DNA of 64,000 nucleotides from Flaccisagitta enflata (lineage: Eukaryota; Chaetognatha; Sagittoidea; Aphragmophora), in assembly GCA_965153355.1 (NCBI GenBank), contig OZ231128.1:17360001-17424000 (forward strand), given 5' to 3'. Below the pieces are notes generated by a model that did no database searches, was not told where the DNA came from, and saw only the letters and a program-made list of their open reading frames with translations. Position numbers and translations under genes: made by a program. Numbering within the stretch: position 1 is the first letter of the stretch; each line of letters starts with the position of its first letter. This document shows positions 12,025 through 23,068 of this stretch, piece after piece.

Positions 12025-12322
12025 TTCGGGGTCTCTGGAGATGTGATATTCGATCGGGCCGCCCTTTACAACATACTAATCCATATTACATTTGTCAGTC
12101 AGTCAGATAGCGATGAGTCCATAATCATCTATCATCGTTGGCGAATACTATCAATTTGTAAAGACTTCATGAATACGATAAACATCGTGTATAGACTTCA
12201 TGGAAATAATCATTCATTGAGACATTCATTAAATCCGATGTGCCTGGACAATCATTCATCACACCTCATCCATGTGAGCAGGTGAGCATCGCCATAAGCA
12301 CGGGGTGATATGCCGGCTTATA
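12025..12322 (+). repeat. 298-bp dispersed duplicate, copy 1
   Basis: This segment, from TTCGGGGTCTCTGGAG to ATGCCGGCTTATA, is repeated in the same orientation at 17590-17887. By eye there is one difference (G at 12247, A in the copy). Flanking sequences differ completely, so the edges are sharp. An 80-codon open frame lies inside, but since both copies are nearly identical its conservation says nothing about coding. No terminal inverted repeats or poly-A tail are obvious. Confidence 0.92.
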
Positions 12323-12895
12323 AGTGGTGCATCGCTAATAGAACCAGTATCCATATCACATTCTTTCAATTCACCCCTCGTGTGAGATTGGGTGGTGAGT
12401 AAGTGGACAGCAAGTGTTATTCGTGTTCCTACGTTGCCGCGGTCAAACGCGTGCTTTAGCAGGGGCAGGGATCCGCCCTAGCCATCAGCAGCCAACATCT
12501 TATCATCTTTTAAACTCATTTCGTTGCATCTAACTTTCCCGCTAAGTGCGTCCTGGGGAGTATCTAGAGCTCTAGCCTTACCCGATGTGGCAAGGACGTC
12601 CGACCTTAACGCATTAATACCTGCGAAGTGCGGAGGCCGTCTTTCTGTCTTCTTTTTATTTCCTCTTGCATTTGAATTCGTCGCATCGTACGTTGTCGTC
12701 CTGCGTGTAAGTGTCGGTCAACAGGAAGGCCAATATTCAGTGGAACGGAAATCAAAACGCGAATAGTTCAAAACTCTTTTGGATCAAGCCGAGGGGTGTT
12801 CCAGAGACCCCAACACCACCCAGATCCAAAAAATAAAAATCGCCGTCCGAAAATTAGCTTCACTTTTAGTGCAAAAATTGACATTGCCTATTTTT
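12323..12895. other. No feature seen (~570 bp)
   Basis: Unique-looking sequence with short open frames only; the 80-codon frame at 12524 has no motif I recognise. Nothing further can be supported. Confidence 0.5.
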
Positions 12896-13026
12896 AGTCG
12901 CGTGCACGCGACTCTACAACCCGCTCCGTCGGTCCGTCCGTCGGTCGGTCCGTCCGTCGGTCCGTCCGTAACACTTTGCTTTTTTGCGTCTTTTTGGGTC
13001 GTCTGGAGTTATTTTGAGTCATTTTT

Positions 13027-13763
13027 TTGTTGTTTTTGGGAATTATTGGTTGCTTTTAGTCATTTTTGGTCATTTTTGGTCATTTTTGGTCATTTTGGTC
13101 ATTTTGGTCATTTTGGTCATTTTGGTCATTTTGGTCAATTTTGGTCATTTTTGGTCATATTTCATCATTTTTGATCGTTTTTGATCATTTTTTGATCATT
13201 TTTGATCATTTTTGGTCATTTTTGGTCATTTTTGGTCATTTTTGGTCATTTTTGGTCATTTTGATCATTTTGGTCATTTTTGAATATTTTTGGTCATTTT
13301 TGGTCATTTTTGGTCAAATTGGTCCTTTTGATCATTTTTGGTCATTTTTGGTCATTTTTGGTCATTTTTGGTCATTTTTGGTCATTTTGGTCATTTTTGA
13401 TCATTTTGATCAGTTTCAGTTTAGGTCATTTTTGATCATTTTTGGTCATTTTGGTCCTTTTGATTATTTTTGGTCATTTTTGGTCATTTTTGGTCATTTT
13501 TGGTCATTTTTGGTCATTTTTGTAATTTTTGGTCCTTTCGATCATTTTTGGTCATTTTTGGTCATTTTTGGTCATTTTTGTCATTTTTGGTCATTTTGGT
13601 CATTTTGATCATTTTTGGTCAATTTGGTCCTTTTGATCATTTTTGGTCATTTTTGGTCATTTTTGGTCATTTTTTGTCATTTTCGGTCATTTTGGTCATT
13701 TTGGTCATTTTTGGTCATTTTGGTCATTTTTGGTCATTTTTTGTCATTTTGGTCATTTTTGGT
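13027..13763. repeat. 10-bp minisatellite, TTTTTGGTCA
   Basis: About 70 units of TTTTTGGTCA with frequent 9-bp (TTTTGGTCA) variants and GATCA substitutions. T-tracts recur roughly every 10 bp, near the DNA helical repeat. Confidence 0.95.
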
Positions 13764-14062
13764 TAAAGTCTGCTGGTTAAAGTCTGCTGGTTGAAGTCTG
13801 CTGGTTAAAGTCTGCTGGTTAAAGTCTGCTGGTTAAAGTCTGCTGGTTAAAGTCTGCTGGTTAAAGTCTGCTGGTTAAAGTCTGCTGGTTAAAGTCTGCT
13901 GGTTAAAGTCTGCTGGGTAAAGTCTGATGGTTAAAGTCTGCTGGTTTAAATCTGCTGGTTTAAATCTGCTGGTTTAAGTCTGCTGGTTTAAATCTAATGG
14001 TTTAAGTCTGCTGGTCTAATGTTTTAAGTCTGCTGGTTTATGTCTGCTGGTTAAAATGATAA
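13764..14062. repeat. 14-bp minisatellite, TTAAAGTCTGCTGG
   Basis: About 11 near-perfect 14-bp units, then diverging to TTTAAATCTGCTGG and AAGTCTGCTGGTTTA forms toward the right. It directly abuts the 10-bp array. Confidence 0.95.
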
Positions 14063-14065
14063 TAA

Positions 14066-14720
14066 AGATAAGTCTGGTTTAAGTCTGGTTTATGTCTGGT
14101 TTAAGTCTGGTTTAAGTCTGGTTTACATCTGGTTTAAGTCTGGTTTAAGACTGGTTTAAGACTGGTTCATGTCTGATTTATGTCTGGTTTAGGTCTGGGT
14201 TAATTCTGGTTTAGGTCTTGTCTATGTCTGGTTTTTGTCTGGTTTATGTTTGATTTAGTTCTGATTTAGGTCTGGTTTTGGTCTGGTTTTGTGCTGGTTT
14301 TTGTGTGGTTTTATTCTGGTTTAAGTCTGGTTTGAGTCTGGTTTGAGTCTGGTTTCAGTCTGGTTTGAGGCTGGTTTGGGGCTGGTTTGAGGCTGGTTTG
14401 AGTCTGGTTTGAGTCTGGTTTGAGTCTGGTTTGAGTCTGGTTTGAGTCTGGTTTGAGTCTGGTTTGAGTCTGGTTTGAGTCTGGTTTGAGTCTGGTTTGA
14501 GTCTGGTTTGAGTCTGGTTTGAGTCTGGCTTAAATCTGGTTTATGTCTGGTTTATGTCTGGTTTATGTCTGGTTTATGTCTGATTTAGGTCTGGTTTGAG
14601 TCTGGTTTGAGTCTGGTTTGAGTCTGGTTTGAGTCTGGTTTGAGTCTGGTTTGAGTCTGGTTTGAGTCTGGTTTGAGTCTGGTTTGAGTCTGGTTTGGGT
14701 CTGTTTTGGGTTGCGTTTAA
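14066..14720. repeat. 11-bp minisatellite, GTCTGGTTTGA
   Basis: About 58 units of GTCTGGTTTGA/GTCTGGTTTAA/GTCTGGTTTAT. The most homogeneous blocks are at 14398-14525 and 14587-14700. GTCTG is shared with the preceding 14-bp array, which suggests one array evolved from the other. Confidence 0.95.
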
Positions 14721-14884
14721 GTCTGATTTTCGATAAAAAGATACAATAAGGAGTCAGGTCAGTTCAGTTATTTTTGTCCTGCACGCGACTTATAGGTGTT
14801 GGCCTTGTTATTGTGAAATTGACGTTTGCGAAATTGACATTTGCGTTGCATTTTATTACAAAAACATTTTAATCCTTAAGACTT

Positions 14885-15160
14885 ATGAATTTTAGACGTC
14901 GTTTTTCAAGTGATAGCAGTTCCAGCAGCGAGAAGCAGGATACTGGGCAAGGTCTCTTCCGCGAATTTCGCAATTGTCCGGGGCGTGCTAATTTCTATGA
15001 GCAAAGGAACATCCGCCGCGACCGTGACCAGGAACGTCGCTTGCGCTGGTCAATCTACGAGGAATCTACGAGGATTGATGCACATTTTCACTCTAATGGA
15101 TTCATTCATTCATTCTTTCAATCATCACACATTCATTCATTCATTCATTCATTAATTTGA
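14885..15160 (+). other. GC-richer block with open frames, not a firm gene
   Basis: Two frames stay open here. One starts at 14885 (91 codons) with the basic/serine segment RRRFSSDSSSSSEKQ and later RRDRDQERRLRWS. The other runs from 14910 in a different frame. The last third runs into a (CATT)n microsatellite (15097-15152), which supplies the terminal codons. The block and 15180-15480 are more GC-balanced than the neighbours. I see no splice signals or homology strong enough to call a gene. Confidence 0.2.
15097..15152. repeat. (CATT)n microsatellite
   Basis: Imperfect CATT/ATTC repeats, with pure ATTC units at 15130-15152. Confidence 0.9.
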
Positions 15161-15480
15161 TACTTCAATCTCACATCCATCCATTTAGTCCCCCAGCGCC
15201 ATAGCTGAATCCGGCGCTGTCTTTCGGTCCTTATCAAACTCGCGGAAGATTCGGAACAACAAGGAAACAAACAAGAATTACGCGAACATTCATTAAGACA
15301 ACATATTTTCCAACAACAACATCATTCTTTGCAGCCACTGATCCGGGCTACGAAGACAACAACAACGAAAGTTGCATGAAACACAATCAGCATCATCAAA
15401 CTTCTTTGCTTGTTGCATCCTCGACTTTTCCCGGCGCTTAAGACTTTCGACTTCTTCTCAACTCTCTTGTCATGCTCTTT

Positions 15481-16303
15481 CACGGCGTCCAGGAACAAAC
15501 CATTGGTCGAAAAAAATGGTAAAGACTCCTGACCTGGGAAAAAGTCTTTTTTGATGCATTAGCTATCAATTTATGGCAAAAATAAAAAAAAATCAGCTTG
15601 GAAATATAAAATTCAAAGCTTAGAGATAGCAAAAATGAAGAAATTTTATACATCTTTTATATCAAAAATTAGGATTGTAACTTCAAGCTGTTTAAAAAAT
15701 ATCTGAAAAGTGTGGCAATAGTTGCTGTAATAATGCATTTACCTATTTGGTAAGTTTAGAGGGTTATATCATAGATAAAAACTAAAAAAACTATTTCAAA
15801 CTATCAAATTAATTTTTTTTTCAGCTTATTTTCATAATTACTTCTTTAAAGTTCTTGAAGACTATGATTAGTGTATAAATATTGTTGAGATACACATGCT
15901 GGAATATAATCCAGCTAGTTTTAAGAAATATTTGATAGATTAGAACTTAGAATTAGCAAAAAATAACAAAAAAATCATTTTACAAGTTTTTGGCATTTTT
16001 TTGTTTTGATTATCGGAAAATCACTCTAAACAAACTGAAGTAGGTAAAAGCATTAATGCAACCACTGTAGCCAAATTTTTCATACATTTTTACATACTTT
16101 TAGAAGCCATGAATACAATTTTTAATCTAAAATATGCTTAAAAATGCGTTTTTTGGCTATTATTTGACCATCAATTCTATACTGCTAAGCATATTTTTTA
16201 ATTCTTACTATTAATTTATAGCTAATGCATCAAAAAAGACATTTCTCCAGATCAGGAGTCTTGACCATTTTTTTAGACATAGGGTTTGTTCCTGGACGCC
16301 GTG
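15481..16303. mobile_element. Foldback element with long arms (CACGGCGTCC TIR)
   Basis: CACGGCGTCCAGGAACAAAC at the left pairs with GTTTGTTCCTGGACGCCGTG at the right. Pairing continues through GACTCCTGA and GCATTAGCTAT, and again deeper (GTAATAATGCATTTACCTA with its diverged complement), so the arms approach 250 bases. The 4-base sequence CTTT flanks both ends (15477-15480, 16304-16307), a possible target duplication. The interior is AT-rich with no transposase. Confidence 0.8.
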
Positions 16304-16309
16304 CTTTGG

Positions 16310-17205
16310 CTTCGTCTCGACGATCCACTTCGCCGGGACTAGGAGGTGGTGACCATGGTTGACAAGGGAGTGGGACGTCATTTTCATTGCGCATGGGGTC
16401 GATAGCGTTGGCTATGGCGCCACCTCCTCATCAACTGCGTCACTTTTGCTGCGATGGTGTCAACAAGAGACGCCGCCGCTAGATACAGTGAATGCAACGC
16501 CTCTGCCTCTTTCTCTTAATCGTCACCATCTTCGTCGTTATCACCAAATCTGTCATCGGTGTTATCATCATCATAATTGTCATCAACGACGCATTTGAAC
16601 GACGACAAAGAAAAATGGAATAACAGACAGTTGATAGAATTGTTTTTGTTTCTCTCATGCTACTCTTTTATTGATGTTGAATTCACACTTTACATTATAT
16701 ACAATTTCAAAATATCATGATTCATTGCGAGTATTGATTTTTAAAAGCACAGAATACCTATAGGGCCAGTGACTCAACACTCGTTGTGCCCATAAGTAAG
16801 GGCAGTGATAAATACAAAAGCAAAATGTTGTGAACCATCCTGCAGATGAAGATACAATTTAACAGACGCAACAACTAACGACTTGCAGTTGCAAGGCCCC
16901 CTGCTCAGGATGAAAATAGTACAATGCTGTGTTTTCCCATTTCTGGTTGCGAATCTGTCAAGATATGTTTAAGATCGGGTCTTGATTTACTTTCAGCTTA
17001 TGAAAGTTGTGAAAGTTATGAAAGTTGTGAAAGTTATGTTTGAGTAGAGATGTTTGATTGTCTAGACCATGTTAAAAAATCCGTGTATGATGAATTCATG
17101 TATTGACTGAATAACTGATTGGCCGACTGACAGTCTTTAGTGCACAAAGAAATTCGAAAGAATCATAAAAAAAAAAATCCGTCTGTCTCTGTCTGTTTCT
17201 CCGTC

Positions 17206-17212
<7 letters not shown>
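16310..17212. other. No gene seen
   Basis: 16310-16620 is GC-balanced with a 79-codon frame at 16359 that has no recognisable motif. 16620-17212 is AT-rich and contains a small GAAAGTTGTGAAAGTTAT repeat at 16999-17040. Nothing else can be supported. Confidence 0.5.

Positions 17213-17267
<55 letters not shown>
17213..17267. repeat. (CT)n microsatellite
   Basis: About 55 bases of pure CT, flanked by GTCTGTCTCTGTCTG on the left. Confidence 0.95.
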
Positions 17268-17269
<2 letters not shown>

Positions 17270-17589
17270 GCGCGCGTGCATGGAAACCTGGACGGATGCA
17301 CACATGCATGTAAGCGCAATCGCAAGCTCTTTCTCTCCTTCAAATAACCGCGATTTGATGATAACTTTTTTCGGAGAAATTTCTCAACATAGATAGAGAT
17401 ATGTAACAACACCTGTGTCCTAGCACTGGACTATGACCAGCTCAATCTCTTCTAACGAAAAAGACAGCTTTACAAAAAGTGCAAAGATTCACGAGATTTG
17501 AGATTCTAATTGTCGTCCGAACGCTGCCAAATGAGAAAATATTTCATAAACATTCAAAGGTCAGATTTTTAAGGTTTCAGGTTAGGGTG

Positions 17590-17887
17590 TTCGGGGTCTC
17601 TGGAGATGTGATATTCGATCGGGCCGCCCTTTACAACATACTAATCCATATTACATTTGTCAGTCAGTCAGATAGCGATGAGTCCATAATCATCTATCAT
17701 CGTTGGCGAATACTATCAATTTGTAAAGACTTCATGAATACGATAAACATCGTGTATAGACTTCATGGAAATAATCATTCATTGAGACATTCATTAAATC
17801 CGATGTGCCTGAACAATCATTCATCACACCTCATCCATGTGAGCAGGTGAGCATCGCCATAAGCACGGGGTGATATGCCGGCTTATA
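17590..17887 (+). repeat. 298-bp dispersed duplicate, copy 2
   Basis: Second copy of the segment at 12025-12322, same orientation, with one difference seen by eye. It is followed within 50 bases by a (CTTT)n tract, whereas copy 1 is followed by unique DNA. Confidence 0.92.
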
Positions 17888-17933
17888 GGCCAACCAAAAG
17901 GGTGGATTATCTGCCTTTATATATATCCACTGT

Positions 17934-17934
<1 letters not shown>

Positions 17935-18013
<79 letters not shown>

Positions 18014-18045
18014 GTTTCTTTCTTTCTTTCTTTCTTTCTTCCTTA

Positions 18046-18081
<36 letters not shown>

Positions 18082-18114
18082 TTTTCTTTTTTTCTTTCTT
18101 TTCTTTTTTTTTTC

Positions 18115-18174
<60 letters not shown>

Positions 18175-18178
18175 TCCT

Positions 18179-18210
<32 letters not shown>

Positions 18211-18213
18211 TCC
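17935..18213. repeat. (CTTT)n microsatellite
   Basis: About 280 bases of CTTT with CCTT, CTTG and longer T-run interruptions near 18080-18115. Frames in all phases are poly-FLS or poly-KER. Confidence 0.97.
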
Positions 18214-18409
18214 TTCGGAGTCAGGGACAAAGACAGGGACTAAAAGAGACAGAACGACAGACATAGGGACTCAAAAAGATTGCCAGACTTGGTAAGTAGT
18301 AAATTTGTTGTAATTTTTTTTTCATTCAAAGGCTGCCGTTTGTATTTCAACTTCGTCATGACATCTGACAACGAAATTCGAGGACCCCATAACTCCGTGA
18401 CTTCGTGGA

Positions 18410-18475
18410 ATCGAACAAGGCCGGATACACGGCTGCCCGCCTCATGTTTGGGCGGGCAGGGGAAGTGATCATTCA
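18410..18475 (-). mobile_element. Family C fragment, reversed
   Basis: AACAAGGCCGGATACACGGC is the complement of the family C tail, followed by GCGGGCAGGGG, the complement of CCCCTGCCCGC. The head end is missing. A GATTCCTGA-type short palindromic repeat follows at 18530-18610. Confidence 0.6.
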
Positions 18476-18830
18476 TAAGGACAGGGCACAACGCAAATAA
18501 TAGTGATATTAATTCCCGGGAGTGATTCTTTGTCATTCCTGAATTCCTGATTCCTGACTCCTGATTCAGGAATGAGAATGATATTTGTCATTCAATTCCC
18601 GGGAATTAAAAGTAAAGGTTCCCTTTCTTTTTATGGTTTAATGTGAGGTTTTTTGGACGTTAATTAATGAAGGTTGCGATCTCACTCCTGTTGCGGGGAG
18701 GCGAGATTTACTCATTTGATAATTGGCCAATCAAAAACGGTCAAGGCTTATCTTTTAAGCGCGTTTTCTATCATGAAAATCGAGCGAGGAAGTATTACGT
18801 CATAGTACGAGAGAGAGAGACTAACCTCTA

Positions 18831-18835
<5 letters not shown>

Positions 18836-18873
<38 letters not shown>
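18836..18873. repeat. (CT)n microsatellite
   Basis: A pure CT run of about 38 bases, followed by an imperfect GAACAAA/GAAAGAA stretch to 18970. Confidence 0.9.
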
Positions 18874-18876
<3 letters not shown>

Positions 18877-18969
18877 GAACGAGCGAATGAAAGAACAAAA
18901 GTACAAAAGCTAAAATTTACAAAACAAATGAAAGAACAAATGAAAGAATGAACGAAAGAAAGAACAAAA

Positions 18970-19275
18970 GTACAAAAGCTAAAATTTTTTTTGCCAAAAG
19001 TTTTTCTTGCTAAAATTTTTTCTCGCTAATATTTTTTCTCGCTAAAATTTTTTCTCGCTAATATTTTTTCTTGCTAAAATTTTTTCTCTCTAAAATTTTT
19101 TCTCTTATATTTTTTTTTGCTAAAATTTTCAAAAAATCTTCTAAAATTTTTTTTTCTTGCTTAAATTTTTTTTTTCGCCTAAATTTTTATTTCTCCCTAA
19201 AATTTTTTTCGCTAAAATTTTTTCTCGCTAAAATTTTTTCTCGCTAAAATTTTTTTTGTCAAAACTTTTTCTCGC
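18970..19275. repeat. ~16-bp minisatellite, CTAAAATTTTTTCTCG
   Basis: About 18 units of CTAAAATTTTTTCTCG with variable T-tract length. Earlier units end TTGC and later ones CTCG. It merges into the next minisatellite through CTCGCTAACTGCTAATTCCTG. Confidence 0.92.
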
Positions 19276-19815
19276 TAACTGCTAATTCCTGTATGTTTCA
19301 TGCATGTTCCTGCTAATTTCTGCTTGTTTCATGCATGTTCCTGCTAATTCCTGCTTGTTTCATGCATATTCCTGCTTATTCCTGCTTGTTTCATGCATGT
19401 TCCTGCTAATTCCTGGATGTTTCATGCATGTTCCTGCTAATTCCTGTATGTTTCATGCATGTTCCTGCTAATTCCTGCTTGTTTCATGCATGTTCCTGCT
19501 AATTCCTGGTTGTTTCATGCATGTTTCTGCTAATTCCTGACTGTTTCATGCATGTTCCTGTTCATTTCTGCTTGTTTCATGCATGTTCCTGCTAATTTCT
19601 ACATGTTTCATACATGTTCCTGTTGATTCATGCATTTCTTGTGAATGTTCCTGCTAATTCCTGAATGTTTTATACATGTTCTCATTAATTCCTGCATATT
19701 TTATGCATGTTCCTGCTTATTCCCTTTTGTTTCATACATGTTCCTGCTAATTTATGCAGATCTTAAGTATGTTCCTGCTAATTCCTGCATGTTTCATACA
19801 TGTTCCTGTTCATTC
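19276..19815. repeat. 31-bp minisatellite, TTTCATGCATGTTCCTGC
   Basis: About 17 units of TTTCATGCATGTTCCTGC plus TAATTCCTGCTTG, 31 bp each. Divergence increases rightward (ACATG, TTATG variants). Each unit contains the palindrome CATGCATG. A 73-codon frame at 19645 is a repeat translation. Confidence 0.93.
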
Positions 19816-19994
19816 TCAAAAACAAGTAGGAATAAGCTGGAACATGTAAAAAGCCAAAAGCAGTAAGCAGGAATGTACCAGGAATCAACAAGATCACTTG
19901 TAAAATTTATACAAATTCCCAGGAATTATGAGAAATTACAAAGAAATTCCCGGGAATTCCCGGGAATTACAAAGAAAACTCCCGGGAATTAGTG

Positions 19995-20150
19995 TCACTT
20001 AAAACAAAGGGATAATTGCGTTGTGCAGGGGCAGTGATGAAAAAGAACTGCCTGTAAACGCCAAAAAAACAAAGTGTTAAAAGTAGACAGACCAACCAAC
20101 CGACAAACCGACTTACTAAACGGGTTATTGAGAAACGTGCACGCGACCAA
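19995..20150 (-). mobile_element. Family C fragment in duplication unit 1
   Basis: Reading backwards, CGTGCACG, GTTTGTCGGTTGGTTGG and AACACTTTG match the head side of family C. The opposite end (TGCAGGGGCAGTGATG) matches the interior. The GTATCCGGCC tail is lost. The equivalent copy is at 24252-24407. Confidence 0.5.
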
Positions 20151-20175
20151 AAAGGTTGCATGCATAATTCAAACA

Positions 20176-21870
20176 ATAAAGATTCAACTCAAGGTGAGTT
20201 TGTTTTATTCATCCTTTCCAGAATGAGTTCACAGTTGAGTTTCATAAGAGGGACTGAGCAAAATTATGTCTTATAGTGAAGCTGCCTTATTACCAATCCA
20301 GAAACAACTACAAAATCTCTCACGGACTAGAGGGTTAAATACAGTATAGGTGGGCATACCTTATTAAATGGTGCGCCCTAGCGGTGCCCCACTCTACTTT
20401 TATGAAACAGGTACACTGTGATAAACATGTGCGATAAAAAAGTAGAGGAGGAAATAAAGACTAATTCCGAGTTTCGTCATGCGCGCGAAAAACCCTGACT
20501 CCACCATCGAAGATGTGTCATTGCTTCTTTTGCTTAATTGCATAAGGTCACAAAGGTTGGGTGACATACCTAACTATCTGGTGTGCCATACCAAACCATT
20601 TTTTGCCACACCGGCTGCCCCTATGGGGTCCAAAACAGGGGTAGAAGGGTCTATTTTGGCCTGTCCCGATTCTGTCCCTGCAAGCAAAATGCAAGTTTAA
20701 CCAATCAAAAAATGTCAACGGGGGTCATCCAATAGCTTGTAAGCAATCACTATCAATCCATTGATATGTGTAGAAAGTTTGAATTCAATATTTCAACTGT
20801 AAGATGACAAAAAATGAATTTGAATTATAATACTCTTCCCCTTAATTTTTCTGTCATTTTTTACAAGAAATGAGTTAGGTAGACATTTTTTTTTGTAGGC
20901 CTATCTTTAATCAAACATTAAGCACTTTTTCTTTTTTCATTGCATTAAGGACTAGTTGAAGGACCTTTCCTCCGATTTTCAAGGATTTTTTCCATTTCAA
21001 TCTAGAGAAATGAACATTTTCCTGGAGCGTTACAATTCAGAGGTGCTCCTTGTTGTAGCTGTCACACTTGTGTCACACTATGATTCATACTATGCCACGG
21101 CATAGTAACATAAGTGACGAAAAATTCATCTTCATGATGGGAAAGAAGGTCAAATTCTGTACTTGCACTTTAATTTTCAACCCTTAACTCCAAAACGTTT
21201 GGTCACAGTGAAATTCCAAAGTTGATCACTACAAAAATAAGAATTGAATTGTAACGCTTGCCGACCAAGCCTCGTAGTTAATTCTTTGTTTCCACACAGC
21301 GCTTCTCACACAAATGCGCGATGCTTTTAACTTTTAGTTTGGTAAAATTTCTCAAAATTCAAATTCGCATATCTCAGGAACTATTTGAGCTAGCCCAATG
21401 AAATTTTGCATGGTTGGTATCTGGATCAAGAGGCTCCTTCGCCTAAAATCTGATGCGACCTAAAGAATGTCGAGCAGTCTAACCAGACCGACCAGCCTAC
21501 CAGATGAAAAAATGAAAAAATTGCATAACTTCTAAAATAATTGTCCGATCTGGTTGAAATTTTGCATGAAGCTTCCTTTTAAGGGGAAGGAATGGTTACT
21601 TTCCCGGCAACTGTCGCGTGACATTAATGATGATTATGATAAAGACGATAATCACAGTGCTGGAATTACGATGACATTAATTGATACCGATAATGTTCAA
21701 GTAACCGGTAATAATGATAACTGGTTGATGATAATTTGACAAAGGCAAAGAACATTCGAGGTTTTGCGGCAAATGAACAAACAGCCTTACAGAGGTCTCA
21801 CGGCCATCTTAGATTGGGTAATTATCTGTAAGTAAAGTTAGGATAACTTCGGGGATGTATACTAGTGAGT
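20176..21870. other. No gene seen (AT-rich, ~1.7 kb)
   Basis: Unique-looking within the unit. Short open frames (61-73 codons) occur at the same places in both units, but only because the units are nearly identical. A poly-C run of about 22 bases lies at 21872-21893 and is shorter in unit 2. Confidence 0.6.
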
Positions 21871-22398
21871 CGCCCCCCCCCCCCCCCCCCCCCTTTGATT
21901 TTCTTCCCCGTGACACATCGCGTCATGTTTTTGGGCTGCGGCCCCAAAGGGGACAAAGTCCTGTAGAACACAGGGGACTTTCGCTTGTTCATCCGTTCGT
22001 GCGTTCGTCCCCCCAGGCCCTCTCAAGCCTGAAATCTGCCCTCTTAGGCCTAAAATCTGACTTCTCAGGCCTGAAATCTGCCCTCTCAGGCCTTGAATCT
22101 GCCCTCTCGGGCCTGAAATTTACCCTTTCAGGCCTGAAACCTGTCCTCTCAGGCCTTGAATCTGCCTTCTCAGCCCTGAAATCTGCCCTTTCAGATTCAG
22201 GGCCTGAGAGGGCAGATTTCAGGCCTGAGAAGGCAGATTTTAGGCCTAAGAGGGCAGATTTCAGGCCTGAGAGGGTCTGGGGGGCGGACAGACGGACAGA
22301 CGGACGAACAAAAGTCCCATGTGTTTTACAGGACTTTGTCCCCTTCAGGACCACTGCCCTGCCTCCCATTCCGATTTATAACCATGCAAAGCAGTGGG

Positions 22399-22979
22399 CA
22401 CTGTGCTTTCAAAAAAAATCTGAGTGAAAAATCACAAAACTGTGGGTTTCTCTGCATTTTTGTTTAGTGTTTGGGTGTGATAACATGTAACTGGCCAAAA
22501 TAAAATCATTCATTGAGCGCTTTTTGAGAAATCTTTAAAATGGAAAAAAATTAGACCCATTTTCAATGAATATTCTACTGAGTTGTATTGATCTATTTTT
22601 TGACTTCATATTGTTAATCAATTCAAAATTCCCTTTCATTTGATAGGTCACACTATAAGGATTAATTCTGAAATAAAGTTTTCATTTTTTGAGCCACCGT
22701 TACTTTTTTGTAACGGTGACTCAAAAAATGAAAATTTTTATCATTTATAAAAGTATGGAGTGAGACCTATCAAAAGAAAGGTAATTTTGCGTAGATTAAC
22801 AATATGGAGTCAAAAAATAGGTCAATACAACCTGGGCCGAGCGTGACACTGCGGTAAACCTCTATCCCGTGGACGTCGCAACAACGCCATTTTCCGCCAC
22901 GTGGCGTAGCGATGCAATTTATTGCAATATCGTGTCGGGGACGGGACGGGACGGGACGGGTCTTCAGAGAGAGAGAGAG

Positions 22980-23068
<89 letters not shown>

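Larger units (their letters stand above)
12896..14809 (+). mobile_element. Giant family C element with three minisatellites
   Basis: It opens with the perfect 18-bp palindrome AGTCGCGTGCACGCGACT, CTACAACCCGC and GTCS repeats. It closes with GCACGCGACT and a tail reading GTGTTGGCCTTGTT, exactly the layout of the ~270-bp copy at 63728. Between the ends lie three tandem arrays: 13027-13763, 13764-14062 and 14066-14720. The head half-site AGTCGCGTG and the tail CACGCGACT are also inverted to each other. At ~1.9 kb it is far larger than its relatives, evidently through array expansion. Frames of up to 180 codons are translations of the arrays. Confidence 0.82.

Noticed and set aside
12025-12322. 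Exon with splice sites (CTTCTTAG upstream, CAGGTGAGC downstream)
   Set aside because: The acceptor-like text is outside the duplicated segment and absent at the second copy, and the 80-codon frame has no recognisable motif. Kept only as a duplicate.
13066-13608. 180-codon FGHFWSFLVI repeat protein
   Set aside because: Translation of the 10-bp TTTTTGGTCA array; small indels keep it open by chance in more than one frame.
19981-20170. 69-codon minus-strand frame present in both units
   Set aside because: It is the translation of a reversed family C fragment and has no independent support.
20479-21739. Short open frames conserved between the two 4.26-kb units
   Set aside because: The units are almost identical at all bases, so frame conservation carries no information about coding.
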